Shown here: positions 44,673 through 53,883 of the stretch, piece after piece
How the letters are laid out: each line of letters begins with the position of its first letter
Numbering within the stretch: position 1 is the stretch's first letter
DNA from: Thiomicrorhabdus sp034722175
GTDB taxonomy: Bacteria; Pseudomonadota; Gammaproteobacteria; Thiomicrospirales; Thiomicrospiraceae
Direction of reading: 5' to 3'
Assembly: GCA_034722175.1 (NCBI GenBank)
Contig: JAYENR010000072.1
Span: 1 to 62,756 of the forward strand
Length of the DNA stretch: 62,756 bases
Notes under the pieces: model-generated
Told to the model about the DNA's origin: nothing
Databases searched by the model: none
The model's input: the letters and a program-made list of their open reading frames with translations, nothing else
Made by a program: the position numbers and the translations under genes

Positions 44673-45040
44673 AATTTCATCCTCAATTAGATATATATTT
44701 CTAAATCAAATCAAATCAAATCAAATCAAATCAAATCATCTACATCATGGCCAGAATTGATCCAACTTAATAAAACTCTTTTACAAATTAATTATAGTAT
44801 TTCAATCTATTAACCGTCTTATTTTTTTAATCAATTTTTACATGCTTAATTCATCCGTTTTTTTTCAATAAACGAACCATGCCTAGTGAGTTATTCTAAA
44901 TCGTCTTTTATAACCGGTATAACCACTTGATTTAAAAGATTATTTTAAGGTGTTTTTAGGTCATGCATTTGCCCCCTATTTGTGCTAAAATCTTCTAATA
45001 ATTTTTGTATTAAAAATCACAATAAAAGACGCATAATTCT
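44673..45040. promoter_or_regulatory. divergent hsp20-gyrB intergenic region
   Basis: 368 bp with no gene. Contains the AAATC tract (44703-44737) near hsp20. TAAAAT at about 44986-44991 is a candidate -10 for gyrB, with no clear -35. No sigma-32 promoter was recognised for hsp20. Confidence 0.4.
44703..44737. repeat. tandem pentanucleotide repeat (AAATC)x7 upstream of hsp20
   Basis: Seven perfect copies of AAATC (GATTT on the hsp20 strand), ending 30 bp before the hsp20 start codon. Read on the minus strand each unit contributes a TTGATT, like a -35 hexamer, every 5 bp, next to an A/T-rich -10-like TATATAT. Confidence 0.92.
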
Positions 45041-47470
45041 ATGACTGAAGAAACGCAATACGACTCCTCCTCCATCAAGGTCCTTAAAGGCTTAGACGCT
45101 GTTCGAAAACGTCCAGGCATGTACATTGGTGACACGGATGATGGAACCGGTTTACACCACATGGTATTTGAGGTGGTGGACAATGGGATCGATGAAGCAT
45201 TAGCTGGCCATTGTGACAAAGTTGTTGTCACCATCCACACCGACGGTTCGGTTTCAGTAACCGATAACGGACGTGGTATTCCAGTTGGTATTCACGAAGA
45301 AGAAGGCGTTTCTGCCGCTGAAGTTATTATGACTGTACTGCACGCAGGTGGTAAGTTCGATGATAACTCCTATAAAGTTTCAGGTGGTCTTCACGGGGTG
45401 GGGGTTTCGGTTGTAAACGCCTTATCTGAAAAGCTTACTCTAACCATTAAACGTGAAGGTCATCTTTGGAAACAAACCTACACTCACGGTGTACCTGATG
45501 CACCGATGGAAGCCATTGGTGAAACAGATGAAACGGGAACAGAAATTCGTTTCTTGCCAAGTAAAGAAACCTTTACCCAAACAGAGTTCAGTTTTGATTA
45601 CCTGCTAAAACGTCTACGTGAACTCTCTTTTCTTAACTCCGGTGTACACATTGAATTATTGGACAAACGTGATGAGCGTCATGAAGTGTTCCAGTTTGAA
45701 GGTGGAATTAAAGCCTTTGTTGACTATATCAATACCAATAAACCAACCATTCACGATAAAGCCTTCTACTTCTCTACCGTGAAAGACGACATTACCGTTG
45801 AAGTAGCGATGCAGTGGTCTGAAGCTTATCAAGAATCCATTTTCTGTTTTACTAACAACATCCCTCAGCGTGATGGTGGAACCCACTTATCTGGTTTTAG
45901 AGCAGCGTTAACCCGTACTTTAAATAGCTATGCGGAATCTGAAGGTCTAAACAAAAAATACAAAATGAATATCTCGGGTGATGATGCTCGTGAAGGTTTA
46001 GCAGCAGTCATCTCGGTTAAAGTTCCAGATCCTAAGTTCTCATCTCAAACCAAAGACAAGTTAGTCTCTTCTGAGGTCAAGTCTGCGGTAGAAACCGCAA
46101 TGAATGAAAAACTAAGTGAATTCTTACTAGAAAATCCTAAAGATGCGTTAGCTGTTTTCTCCAAAATTATGGATGCGGCTCGTGCTCGTGAAGCGGCACG
46201 TAAAGCTCGTGAGATGACACGTCGTAAAGGTGCCTTAGATATCGCAGGCCTGCCAGGTAAACTAGCGGATTGCCAAGAGAAAGATCCCGCTCTTTCTGAA
46301 CTGTACCTGGTGGAGGGTGACTCCGCGGGTGGATCGGCTAAACAAGGTCGAGACCGTCGTACACAAGCGATCTTACCGCTAAAAGGTAAAATTCTAAACG
46401 TTGAAAAAGCACGTTTTGACAAAATGTTAGGTTCTGCTGAAGTTGGAACATTGATCACAGCTCTAGGTTGTGGGATCGGACATGAAGAGTACAATATCGA
46501 AAAACTACGTTATCACCGCATCATTATCATGACCGATGCCGACGTGGATGGTTCTCACATTCGTACTTTATTATTAACGTTCTTCTACCGCCAGTATCCT
46601 GAGTTGGTTGAAAAAGGCTATATCTACATTGCCCAACCGCCACTTTATAAGGTCAAAAAAGGCAAGCAAGAGACCTATCTTAAAGATGATCTTGAACTGG
46701 AAGCCTACCTGCTGCAAACGGCGATTGATAAAGCCGGACTTTGGGTATCTGCTGAAGGGCCAAGTATTACGGGTGTCGCCTTAGAAAATCTATCGACGCA
46801 GTATTTCAAGGTAGAACATACTATTAGTCGCCTAGCTCGTCGTTTCAATAAAAACTTCTTAGATCTAATGATTGATTCACCAGAAATCACTTTGGAAACA
46901 CTGAATGATTTTGATGCGGCAACCCAATGGGCAAATACGATTCTTCCACGTTTAAAATCCGTGGGTGAAAAAGACAAAATTGAATATCAAATCAGTGTTG
47001 AACCGGTTTCAGATATGGACAGTGATGCTAAATTTCAAATCCGTTTACAACAACGTGAACACGGAACTTTAAGCTCACAAGCGTATGACGCTGAATTCTT
47101 TAGCTCTAAAGAGTACTTACTAATTGTTGAACTTGGTAAAGCGTTACAAGGTTTACTCAGTTCGTCGGCTTATGTCCAACGTGGTGAGAAAAAACAAGAT
47201 ATTCAAAGCTTTAAGGAGGCCATTGAGTGGCTGTTCAACGAAGCTAAACGTGGTCAAAATATCCAACGATACAAAGGTTTGGGGGAGATGAACCCAGAAC
47301 AGCTTTGGGAAACCACTATGAATGCAGAAGCCCGTCGTTTACTGCAAGTCACCATTAAAGATGCGATCCAAGCAGATCAAGTATTTACGACTTTAATGGG
47401 CGATGAGGTAGAACCACGTAGAAACTTTATTGAAAGTAATGCACTACAAGTTGAGCATCTGGACGTTTAG
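45041..47470 (+). CDS. gyrB: DNA gyrase subunit B
   Basis: ATPase subunit of gyrase. GHKL motifs VVDNGIDEALAG (about residue 46) and GGLHGVGVSVVNAL (about 117). TOPRIM begins YLVEGDSAGGSAKQGRDR (about 422), with TDADVDGSHIRTLLL following. 809 residues, including the gammaproteobacterial insert in the TOPRIM region. Ends RNFIESNALQVEHLDV. Confidence 0.96.
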   Translation: MTEETQYDSSSIKVLKGLDAVRKRPGMYIGDTDDGTGLHHMVFEVVDNGIDEALAGHCDKVVVTIHTDGSVSVTDNGRGIPVGIHEEEGVSAAEVIMTVLHAGGKFDDNSYKVSGGLHGVGVSVVNALSEKLTLTIKREGHLWKQTYTHGVPDAPMEAIGETDETGTEIRFLPSKETFTQTEFSFDYLLKRLRELSFLNSGVHIELLDKRDERHEVFQFEGGIKAFVDYINTNKPTIHDKAFYFSTVKDDITVEVAMQWSEAYQESIFCFTNNIPQRDGGTHLSGFRAALTRTLNSYAESEGLNKKYKMNISGDDAREGLAAVISVKVPDPKFSSQTKDKLVSSEVKSAVETAMNEKLSEFLLENPKDALAVFSKIMDAARAREAARKAREMTRRKGALDIAGLPGKLADCQEKDPALSELYLVEGDSAGGSAKQGRDRRTQAILPLKGKILNVEKARFDKMLGSAEVGTLITALGCGIGHEEYNIEKLRYHRIIIMTDADVDGSHIRTLLLTFFYRQYPELVEKGYIYIAQPPLYKVKKGKQETYLKDDLELEAYLLQTAIDKAGLWVSAEGPSITGVALENLSTQYFKVEHTISRLARRFNKNFLDLMIDSPEITLETLNDFDAATQWANTILPRLKSVGEKDKIEYQISVEPVSDMDSDAKFQIRLQQREHGTLSSQAYDAEFFSSKEYLLIVELGKALQGLLSSSAYVQRGEKKQDIQSFKEAIEWLFNEAKRGQNIQRYKGLGEMNPEQLWETTMNAEARRLLQVTIKDAIQADQVFTTLMGDEVEPRRNFIESNALQVEHLDV
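46245..46252. repeat. CAGGCCTG palindrome inside gyrB
   Basis: Exact copy (GCAGGCCTGC, 10-bp palindrome). Confidence 0.8.
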
Positions 47471-47584
47471 AACGGTTTTTTAGCCCTTATCTAAAGGCCT
47501 CTATCGAGCAAAGATCTTACTAGAACAATTAGTTAAGGCTTTGCGATAAAAAATTTAATTTTGAAAAGTTACGGGTTTTAGTTT

Positions 47585-47647
47585 CTAATACCGAGCTATT
47601 AGTCTAAAGCTATAAAATATTAAAACTTAAATGACCATATTGGTCAT
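47585..47647 (+). promoter_or_regulatory. prk upstream region with two inverted repeats
   Basis: CTAATA-CCGAGC-TATTAG (47585-47602) is a perfect 6-bp inverted repeat with the T-N11-A spacing typical of LysR-type sites. It lies just before a -10-like TATAAAAT (47611-47618). A second perfect repeat ATGACCA-TAT-TGGTCAT (47631-47647) ends 24 nt before the prk start. CbbR is the usual LysR activator of Calvin-cycle genes; binding here is inference. Confidence 0.45.
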
Positions 47648-47670
47648 AAATTAACATTAGGAGACTGTCT

Positions 47671-48612
47671 ATGTCAGTACAACACCCTATCGTAGCGGTA
47701 ACTGGTTCTTCTGGAGCTGGAACGTCATTCGTAAAACGCGCTGTAGAAGCGATTTTTGAACGTGAAAGCCTAAAAGTTGCCATCGTTGAAGGCGATAGCT
47801 TCCACAAATATTCTCGTGTAGAAATGCGTGCAAAAGTTGCAGAGTCTAAAGAAAATGGTGGCCCAGTTTTAACACACTTTGCTGAAGCGGCTAACGAATT
47901 CAACAAGCTTGAAGAAGTATTCAAAACATACAAAGATACTGGTATGTGTGAGCGTCGTTATTACATCCACTCTGATGAAGAAGCAGATGAGCATAACGCA
48001 CGTTTAGGTACAAACTTCGTTCCAGGTGAGTTTACACCTTGGGAACCAATTGAAGAAGGTACAGACATCTTGTTCTACGAAGGTCTTCACGGTGCGGTTA
48101 AACGTATGGACCACGGTCCAGCGGAAGGTATGCACGATGTATCTCAGCACGTTGACCTAGGTATCGGTGTAGCACCGGTTATCAACATCGAGTGGATGCA
48201 GAAGATCTACCGCGATACTTCAGAGCGTCCATATACTGTTGCTCAAGTTCGTGACACAATCATGGAACGTATGGATGACTACATGGAAACAATCGTTCCT
48301 CAGTTCCACCGTACTCACGTTAACTTCCAGCGTATTCCGCTAGTTGATACGTCTGATCCGTTCTCAACTCAGACTGAAGTTGCACCAATGGGTCCTGCTC
48401 CTGAAGATTCATTGATCATCACTCATGTTCGTCATAAAGACATCGAAGATCTAAGTTTAATCGTTGATCAAATCGAAGGTGCTTGGTTACAGAATGAAAC
48501 AACTATGATCTGTTCAGGTACTCAAATGGTTAAGGCGATGGATATCATTATGACTCCAATCATACAAGACCTAATCGCTAAAAAACGTGCAGCAATGGCA
48601 AAATTAGCTTAA
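47671..48612 (+). CDS. prk: phosphoribulokinase
   Basis: Makes ribulose-1,5-bisphosphate from ribulose-5-phosphate and ATP, the Calvin-cycle step feeding RuBisCO. P-loop GSSGAGTS (residues 12-19), then DSFHKYSR, the ERRYYIH segment and FYEGLHGA. 313 residues, the octameric proteobacterial type rather than the redox-regulated plant type. TTAGGAG precedes the ATG. Codon use is noticeably biased compared with neighbours, fitting high expression. No other cbb gene is in the window. Confidence 0.96.
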   Translation: MSVQHPIVAVTGSSGAGTSFVKRAVEAIFERESLKVAIVEGDSFHKYSRVEMRAKVAESKENGGPVLTHFAEAANEFNKLEEVFKTYKDTGMCERRYYIHSDEEADEHNARLGTNFVPGEFTPWEPIEEGTDILFYEGLHGAVKRMDHGPAEGMHDVSQHVDLGIGVAPVINIEWMQKIYRDTSERPYTVAQVRDTIMERMDDYMETIVPQFHRTHVNFQRIPLVDTSDPFSTQTEVAPMGPAPEDSLIITHVRHKDIEDLSLIVDQIEGAWLQNETTMICSGTQMVKAMDIIMTPIIQDLIAKKRAAMAKLA

Positions 48613-48657
48613 TTGCATAAGCTAGAGAGTTATCTCTAGCCACTTTTAAAGTGATTT

Positions 48658-48690
48658 AAAAGCCCCGTCAATTTGATGGGGCTTTTTTTT
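48658..48690 (+). terminator. terminator of prk
   Basis: Stem AAAAGCCCC / GGGGCTTTT with an inner TCA/TGA pairing, followed by eight T (48683-48690). Confidence 0.93.
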
Positions 48691-48695
48691 GGGGG

Positions 48696-48722
48696 CATAA
48701 AAAAACCCGCAAAAGCGGGTTT
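48696..48722 (-). terminator. terminator of the 48746-49447 gene
   Basis: Stem AAACCCGC (48703-48710) / GCGGGTTT (48715-48722), loop AAAA. The run of A before it becomes a T run on the minus strand. Back-to-back with the prk terminator. Confidence 0.85.
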
Positions 48723-48745
48723 CAATTACTGCAAAAGTTCTTTAT

Positions 48746-49447
48746 TTAAAAACGGTAAGTGATACCTGCTTGGAAAATAGGTAAAACCGTATAATCTGCT
48801 ACATCATTTTCGAGCTCTGTTTCTTCAGCTTGAAGTGACTCTAATACAGTTGGATCCGTTGATACATCTAACGTATCCGTTCCATCAGTTACCGTACCTG
48901 TACCACTTAAAGAAACGCCCGCTGAACCCGTAAAAATAGCACCGATTTCAATTAAAAACCCGAAACCTGTCGCAGGAGAGTGACCCCATCCCAAACTCGC
49001 TGTCGGACCATTTTCCCAGTCTAATTTACCATTTAAAGCAACATCCGAAGTCACAGTATAGGTATCATCACCAATCTCAACCACTTCAGCAGCTGAAGAG
49101 GTTCCTAACGCACCTAATTCAAAACTATTTACCGCATATCCAGCTGATAAAAAGAATCCACTCCCAAACGGGTGATAATCTAATGCTAAACGATTAATTC
49201 CACCATCTGCTTCAACTTCATAATCAATATCAGTATCACTGGTTGTTTCACTCAACCCCATACCATTTGATAAGGCACCACGAATCTGTAATGTATCTGT
49301 TAAAGGGTAAGTTAACTCTAATGTTGGACCAGCAAACAAACCATAATTGACACCTAATCCCAGTCCTTCTGCAGAGTTTGCACTAGACAGAGTTGGAACA
49401 GCAAAAAATGATGTCATTGCAGCGCTAAGAACTAATTTTTTAATCAT
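48746..49447 (-). CDS. predicted outer-membrane beta-barrel protein
   Basis: 233 residues. Signal peptide MIKKLVLSAAMTSFFAVPTLSSA, then amphipathic strands separated by acidic loops (EVEADGGINRLALDYHPFGSGFFLSAGYAV). Ends QAGITYRF, the C-terminal aromatic that BAM recognises. About eight strands would fit an OmpA/OmpW-like barrel. Function unknown. A MITE starts 20 bp upstream of its start codon and has a similar position before another barrel gene at 61925. Confidence 0.75.
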   Translation of the reverse strand: MIKKLVLSAAMTSFFAVPTLSSANSAEGLGLGVNYGLFAGPTLELTYPLTDTLQIRGALSNGMGLSETTSDTDIDYEVEADGGINRLALDYHPFGSGFFLSAGYAVNSFELGALGTSSAAEVVEIGDDTYTVTSDVALNGKLDWENGPTASLGWGHSPATGFGFLIEIGAIFTGSAGVSLSGTGTVTDGTDTLDVSTDPTVLESLQAEETELENDVADYTVLPIFQAGITYRF

Positions 49448-49467
49448 AAATATCCTAATTTATATTT

Positions 49468-49628
49468 AGAGACCTTTGCACGAGTGGGATACGAGAATAA
49501 AATGAATAAAATTTTACCTGATTGAGGCGGGAAAGGCAGTGAATAGCAGGCTCTTCACAAGTTTTCCAACAAAAATCAGAGAGAATTTAACCATTTTTGG
49601 CCGTAGATCCACTCATGCAAAGGTCTCA
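49468..49628 (+). mobile_element. 161-bp MITE with IS5-like ends, copy 3
   Basis: Left AGAGACCTTTGCACGAGT, right ATGCAAAGGTCTCA, flanked by TTT on both sides (49465-49467 and 49629-49631). Internally closest to copy 4. It fills the gap between the barrel gene start and the hslR end. Confidence 0.85.
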
Positions 49629-49633
49629 TTTAA

Positions 49634-50002
49634 TTAATACTGAAGGTTTTCAATTTTACGACGGTCACGTTTGGTTGGACGGCCCGCGCCTTTTTCACGA
49701 TACCCTGCTAAAGCCATATCAGCGGTTGGCTTACGTTGATTCAAAACTTCACTGTTTAACTCATAAAGTGTCTGAGCCTGTTCAGCTGAACCACGTTTAT
49801 CGCTCAATATTAATACCGTTACTTCAACTTGTCTATGAGCTTGAGTAATAATTAATTTATCACCCTCATTAATTGTTCTACTAGGCTTCGGCTTATGACC
49901 ATTTAATTCAACCTTTCCACCCTTTATCGCATCCAAAGCCATACCTCGCGTTTTAAAAAAACGCGCTGCCCACAACCATTTATCAACTCTTAACTTATCC
50001 AT
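49634..50002 (-). CDS. hslR: ribosome-associated heat shock protein Hsp15
   Basis: S4-domain RNA-binding protein that rescues stalled 50S subunits carrying nascent chains. MDKLRVDKWLWAARFFKTRGMALDAIKGGKVELNG is the S4 domain (residues 1-35). A basic tail follows (GRPTKRDRRKIENLQY). 122 residues from ATG 50002, which overlaps the hemF stop (TAATG), so it is translated by coupling. Confidence 0.9.
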   Translation of the reverse strand: MDKLRVDKWLWAARFFKTRGMALDAIKGGKVELNGHKPKPSRTINEGDKLIITQAHRQVEVTVLILSDKRGSAEQAQTLYELNSEVLNQRKPTADMALAGYREKGAGRPTKRDRRKIENLQY

Positions 50003-50958
50003 TACATCAACTCTGTTAACCAATCTTTAGGTGTCAGATAGTCATACACACGGGCTTCTTCAGTTCCAGGTTCTGGATGATAGTTATATTTCCAAGTGGC
50101 CATCGGTGGCATCGACATTAAAATGGACTCAGTGCGCCCACCAGTCTGTAAACCAAAAATCGTACCACGGTCAAAGGCCAAGTTAAACTCGGCATAACGA
50201 CCACGACGGTATAGTTGGAAGTCTTTTTGACGCTCTCCATACTCTACATCCTTACGACGAGCCACAATTGGACGATACGCATTAATAAAATGATCGCCCA
50301 CGGATTGCATAAACTCAAAACACTTATCAAAATCCCAACCAAAAGTTTCAGTATTTAAATCATCATAAAACAGACCACCCACACCACGGGTCTCATCACG
50401 ATGTTTTAGATAGAAGTATTCATCACACCATTTTTTATATTTAGGGTAGATCTCATCCCCAAAGGGTTCACACGCACTTTGTGATTGAAGATGCCAATGC
50501 ACCACATCGTCATCAAAAGGGTAATAAGGGGTTAAATCAAAGCCACCACCAAACCACCAAACCGGCTCTTCACCCTCTTTTTCAGCAATAAACAGACGTA
50601 CATTGGCATGCGAAGTTGGAATATACGGGTTACGAGGATGGATCACTAAAGAGACACCTAATGCCTGAAAGGAGCGCCCTGCAAGTTCCGGACGATGTGC
50701 AGTAGCAGAAGCAGGCAGCGTCTTACCACGAACATGAGAAAAATTTACCCCGCCTTTCTCAATCACTTCACCCCCCTCTAAAACACGAGAACGGCCTCCC
50801 CCTGTTAACCCCATCACACCCGTATCTGGCTCACGCTGCCATTCATCAATAATAAATTCAGCACCAGAGTCTTCCGCAGAAAGTTGCTGGCAAATGTCAT
50901 CTTGCAGACTTAAAAGATACTGTTTAACGGCTTCAATATTATCGTGTGTGACTGCCAT
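50002..50958 (-). CDS. hemF: oxygen-dependent coproporphyrinogen III oxidase
   Basis: Converts coproporphyrinogen III to protoporphyrinogen IX with O2 in haem synthesis. WWFGGGFDLTPYYPFDDDVVHWH is the family signature (about 140-162). The metal and substrate motif YFYLKHRDETRGVGGLFYDDLN follows, and RRGRYAEFNLAFDRGTIFGLQTGGRTESILMSMPP is intact. 318 residues from ATG 50958 (AGGAAAT upstream). It shows the organism respires O2 or lives with it. Confidence 0.96.
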   Translation of the reverse strand: MAVTHDNIEAVKQYLLSLQDDICQQLSAEDSGAEFIIDEWQREPDTGVMGLTGGGRSRVLEGGEVIEKGGVNFSHVRGKTLPASATAHRPELAGRSFQALGVSLVIHPRNPYIPTSHANVRLFIAEKEGEEPVWWFGGGFDLTPYYPFDDDVVHWHLQSQSACEPFGDEIYPKYKKWCDEYFYLKHRDETRGVGGLFYDDLNTETFGWDFDKCFEFMQSVGDHFINAYRPIVARRKDVEYGERQKDFQLYRRGRYAEFNLAFDRGTIFGLQTGGRTESILMSMPPMATWKYNYHPEPGTEEARVYDYLTPKDWLTELM

Positions 50959-51130
50959 GCTATTTCCTGTCATTTTATTTAAGTTATGTGGCTGTTATTT
51001 TAACCTGAAAACAGGCTTTTTATCATGTGCTTATTGTACGGGTAACACCGAGCACACTTGTATTCAAATGTTTGAAAACTTATTATGAATATTCAGACAA
51101 TAGATTATTTCCTATAAAAGGTCGGTCGGC

Positions 51131-51901
51131 ATGTATTCAAAATCAATCTTAATCATTTCCGTGAGTGCAGTTTTATCCCTTCATAGCACCAGTGCATTTA
51201 GCAGTTGGTGGGATAAAGGTGCAGAACTACTCAAAGAAGCTCAAGAGAAAGCACCCGAAGTACTATCAAGCAGCAGTACACCTGAAGTAAGTAACTTATC
51301 AACCGATGATCTGCAAAAAGCGTTTAAAGAAGCATTAAGCTTAGGATCAGAGACGGTAGTTGATCAGCTTAGCCTTAAGGATGGGTTTAATAGTGATGAG
51401 GCCATCCACATCCCTCTACCTAAAACCCTTAAAACGGTTCAATCCACTTTAACTAAGTTTGGCATGGGCGATTTAATGGATGACCTTGAGTTAAAGCTTA
51501 ACCGAGCGGCTGAAGAGGCAACTCCAGAAGCTAAGTCGTTATTTTTGAATGCCGTTAAAGAGATGAGTTTTGAAGACGTTAAAAAAATCTACAATGGTCC
51601 TGAAGACTCTGCCACCCAGTATTTGCGCTCGAAAACCGGACAAGACCTCCAAAGCAAAATGCGCCCAATTATAGAGAATAGCTTAAACAGCGTCGGTGCT
51701 GTAAGTGCTTACGATAAAGCGATTAACAAATACAAAAATTTACCTTTTGTTCCAGATGTTAAAGCGGATCTACTTCAACATGTAACTGATAAAGGCATGG
51801 ACGGCATGTTCTACTATTTAGCTAAAGAGGAAGCCAGCATTCGTAAAGACCCCGTTAAACAAACCACCGAACTATTACAAAAAGTATTTGGATCAAAATA
51901 A
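51131..51901 (+). CDS. DUF4197 exported protein
   Basis: 256 residues. Signal peptide MYSKSILIISVSAVLSLHSTSAF, then a mostly helical domain with IHIPLPKTLKTVQSTLTKFGMGDLMDDLELKLNRAAEEATPEAKSLF (about 93-139), matching DUF4197 of gammaproteobacteria. Function not established. It sits 9 bp before the M48 gene and is probably transcribed with it. Confidence 0.85.
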   Translation: MYSKSILIISVSAVLSLHSTSAFSSWWDKGAELLKEAQEKAPEVLSSSSTPEVSNLSTDDLQKAFKEALSLGSETVVDQLSLKDGFNSDEAIHIPLPKTLKTVQSTLTKFGMGDLMDDLELKLNRAAEEATPEAKSLFLNAVKEMSFEDVKKIYNGPEDSATQYLRSKTGQDLQSKMRPIIENSLNSVGAVSAYDKAINKYKNLPFVPDVKADLLQHVTDKGMDGMFYYLAKEEASIRKDPVKQTTELLQKVFGSK

Positions 51902-51910
51902 TTAAAGCCT

Positions 51911-52723
51911 ATGAAACACCTTAAACTACTCTTTATTAGCTTCACTCTTGTTGGACTTAGCGCTTGTGTTGGCACTCAAACCACCAAACAAGGTTCCGTT
52001 GGAATCGAACGCCAACAATTAATGATGATTTCTGCACAAGAGATGACACAGGGGGCAGAAAAAGCCTATGATGCCATCCTAAAAGAGGCCAAACAAAAGA
52101 AAACCCTTAATACTGATAAACGCACTCTAGAACGTATCCGTATTATCGGTAACCGACTGATCCCTCAAACTGCTATCTTTAGAAAAGATGCGCCTCGTTG
52201 GGACTGGGAGATTAACCTCATTAAGTCAGATCAACTTAATGCTTGGTGTATGCCAGGCGGAAAAATTGCTTTTTATACCGGAATAATCAATAAACTTAAA
52301 CTGACAGATGCAGAGATCGCTGCCATTATGGGGCATGAAATGGCGCATGCGTTGCGTGAACATGGTCGTGAACGAGCCTCTCAAGCGCAATTAACTCAAG
52401 TAGGCATGGCCGCACTGCAGATATTTACAGGTGTACAAGGCCCATTACTTGATGCGACCGCTATGGCATTAGAAGTAACCCTAACGTTACCCAATAGCCG
52501 TACCCATGAAACCGAGGCTGATCGAATGGGCGTAGAGTTAGCGGCTCGTGCTGGTTACAACCCCTATGCCGCAGTCGATGTTTGGCAAAAGATGAGCAAA
52601 ATGAGTAACGGTTCACCACCAGAAATCCTCAGTACTCACCCTGCTCACAGCACTCGAATTAAAGACCTTAAAAAATACGCTAAACGAGTTGAACCACTTT
52701 ATTTAAAAGCAAAACGCAACTAG
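51911..52723 (+). CDS. M48-family periplasmic metalloprotease lipoprotein
   Basis: 270 residues. Lipobox LSAC (Cys about residue 19). Zinc site AAIMGHEMAHALREHGRE (HExxH, about residue 142) with the third ligand in THETEADRMGVELAARAGYNP. This is the BepA/LoiP-like group of envelope proteases that check outer-membrane assembly; TPR repeats of BepA are absent, so it is LoiP/YcaL-like. Convergent with the barrel gene that follows. Confidence 0.88.
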   Translation: MKHLKLLFISFTLVGLSACVGTQTTKQGSVGIERQQLMMISAQEMTQGAEKAYDAILKEAKQKKTLNTDKRTLERIRIIGNRLIPQTAIFRKDAPRWDWEINLIKSDQLNAWCMPGGKIAFYTGIINKLKLTDAEIAAIMGHEMAHALREHGRERASQAQLTQVGMAALQIFTGVQGPLLDATAMALEVTLTLPNSRTHETEADRMGVELAARAGYNPYAAVDVWQKMSKMSNGSPPEILSTHPAHSTRIKDLKKYAKRVEPLYLKAKRN

Positions 52724-52738
52724 CTCTATTCATTTGCT

Positions 52739-53809
52739 TTAAAAACTGTATCTCAATGCTAAATTTAAACCGATCGTTTGTGCCTCACTGACTGACAAAC
52801 GGTCAGTGATCATTTCAAAATTCATCCAAGGGTTTTGATAACGAAGTTTCCATGCCTCTGCTGTTATATTATAAAAAACATCCAAGTTATGCCTGTTTTC
52901 AGTCGTAAAACGATAGCCGGCAGAGTAAAACGATTTAATGGCATAATCCTGATATTCTAGTAATAGAGCATGCTGCTGCATAAACTCATAACTGCTCAAT
53001 AGAAAGAGTTTGGTCGGAATGGTTTGGGTATAGTCTTCATTTAACTCCCAACCACTGGCTACCGGTTTAAACACCGCATAACCGTCACTGTCATATTCTT
53101 TTGTGCTCGAACTTCCGGTTGCGATGGTTCTTGGTGTTTCTAACCAGTTTATTTGCGCAAACAGGTCTCTAACCTGTAAACTCGCCTGCCACTGAGGGTT
53201 CAAATAACCGTTTACATCCAAGTCAATGCCAAAGCCCTGGCCTTTCGGCAGTGCTTCCACTTCGCGCTCAAAAACACTGTCTTCTGAATAGTAGTAATCA
53301 ACGTCAAAGTCAAAGTCATAGTCATTTTCTGACACCGCTACAGCTCGACCGGAGATATAACCGTCTGTTAACTCCAAACCTTCCAAATAGGACACCGCCA
53401 CACCGACATTGAAACCTGACACCTCTTGTTGATACCCCAGCTTAAAACCTCTGGCAACAAAGGAATTGGAGTCCAGATCTAACGAGTACTCTTCTCCTGA
53501 AACCAGCTCTTTTTTGTTTTTGGTATCATAAAACAGCTTGGCAGTTGAAGGTGCAAACTCAAACAGATAGTCATAACGATTAAACACTGAAATTTGCCAG
53601 TTATTTACCCCCACTCCTATTTCTGCTCGGTTCATAGTAAACGCCACCCTACCCGTCTCGAACGAGCCTTTCCAATTATTCATCAAACCACTGACCGAGA
53701 TAGGTTCACTGTGACTAAAACTGCTTACTTCAACAAAAGGGGTAATTTCAGCAGCCCAAATTGAACTACTGACTATTAGGCTGCCCAGTAGCCCCAAATA
53801 TCGCTTCAC
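52739..53809 (-). CDS. predicted outer-membrane beta-barrel protein
   Basis: 356 residues from GTG 53809, which has AAAGGAAT upstream; the longer frame to 53848 runs through a terminator hairpin and is not used. Signal peptide MKRYLGLLGSLIVSSSIWA. Many amphipathic strands, acidic loops (ENDYDFDFDVDYYYSED), and a C-terminal LNLALRYSF ending. No family recognised. It follows the broken large lipoprotein gene on the same strand, separated by a terminator. Confidence 0.7.
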   Translation of the reverse strand: MKRYLGLLGSLIVSSSIWAAEITPFVEVSSFSHSEPISVSGLMNNWKGSFETGRVAFTMNRAEIGVGVNNWQISVFNRYDYLFEFAPSTAKLFYDTKNKKELVSGEEYSLDLDSNSFVARGFKLGYQQEVSGFNVGVAVSYLEGLELTDGYISGRAVAVSENDYDFDFDVDYYYSEDSVFEREVEALPKGQGFGIDLDVNGYLNPQWQASLQVRDLFAQINWLETPRTIATGSSSTKEYDSDGYAVFKPVASGWELNEDYTQTIPTKLFLLSSYEFMQQHALLLEYQDYAIKSFYSAGYRFTTENRHNLDVFYNITAEAWKLRYQNPWMNFEMITDRLSVSEAQTIGLNLALRYSF

Positions 53810-53834
53810 TATAGATTCCTTTAGACATAAAAAA

Positions 53835-53860
53835 AGGCGGAATACCAAAGTATACCGCCT
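53835..53860 (-). terminator. terminator of the large lipoprotein gene
   Basis: Arms AGGCGGAATAC (53835-53845) / GTATACCGCCT (53850-53860) with a CAAA loop and one internal mismatch, followed by seven T on the minus strand. Confidence 0.9.
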
Positions 53861-53883
53861 CTCATTTAAACTTTAATAGTTAA

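Noticed and set aside
44703..44737. Possible CRISPR-like array at the AAATC tract
   Set aside because: It is a simple pentanucleotide tandem repeat without spacers; no cas genes are nearby.
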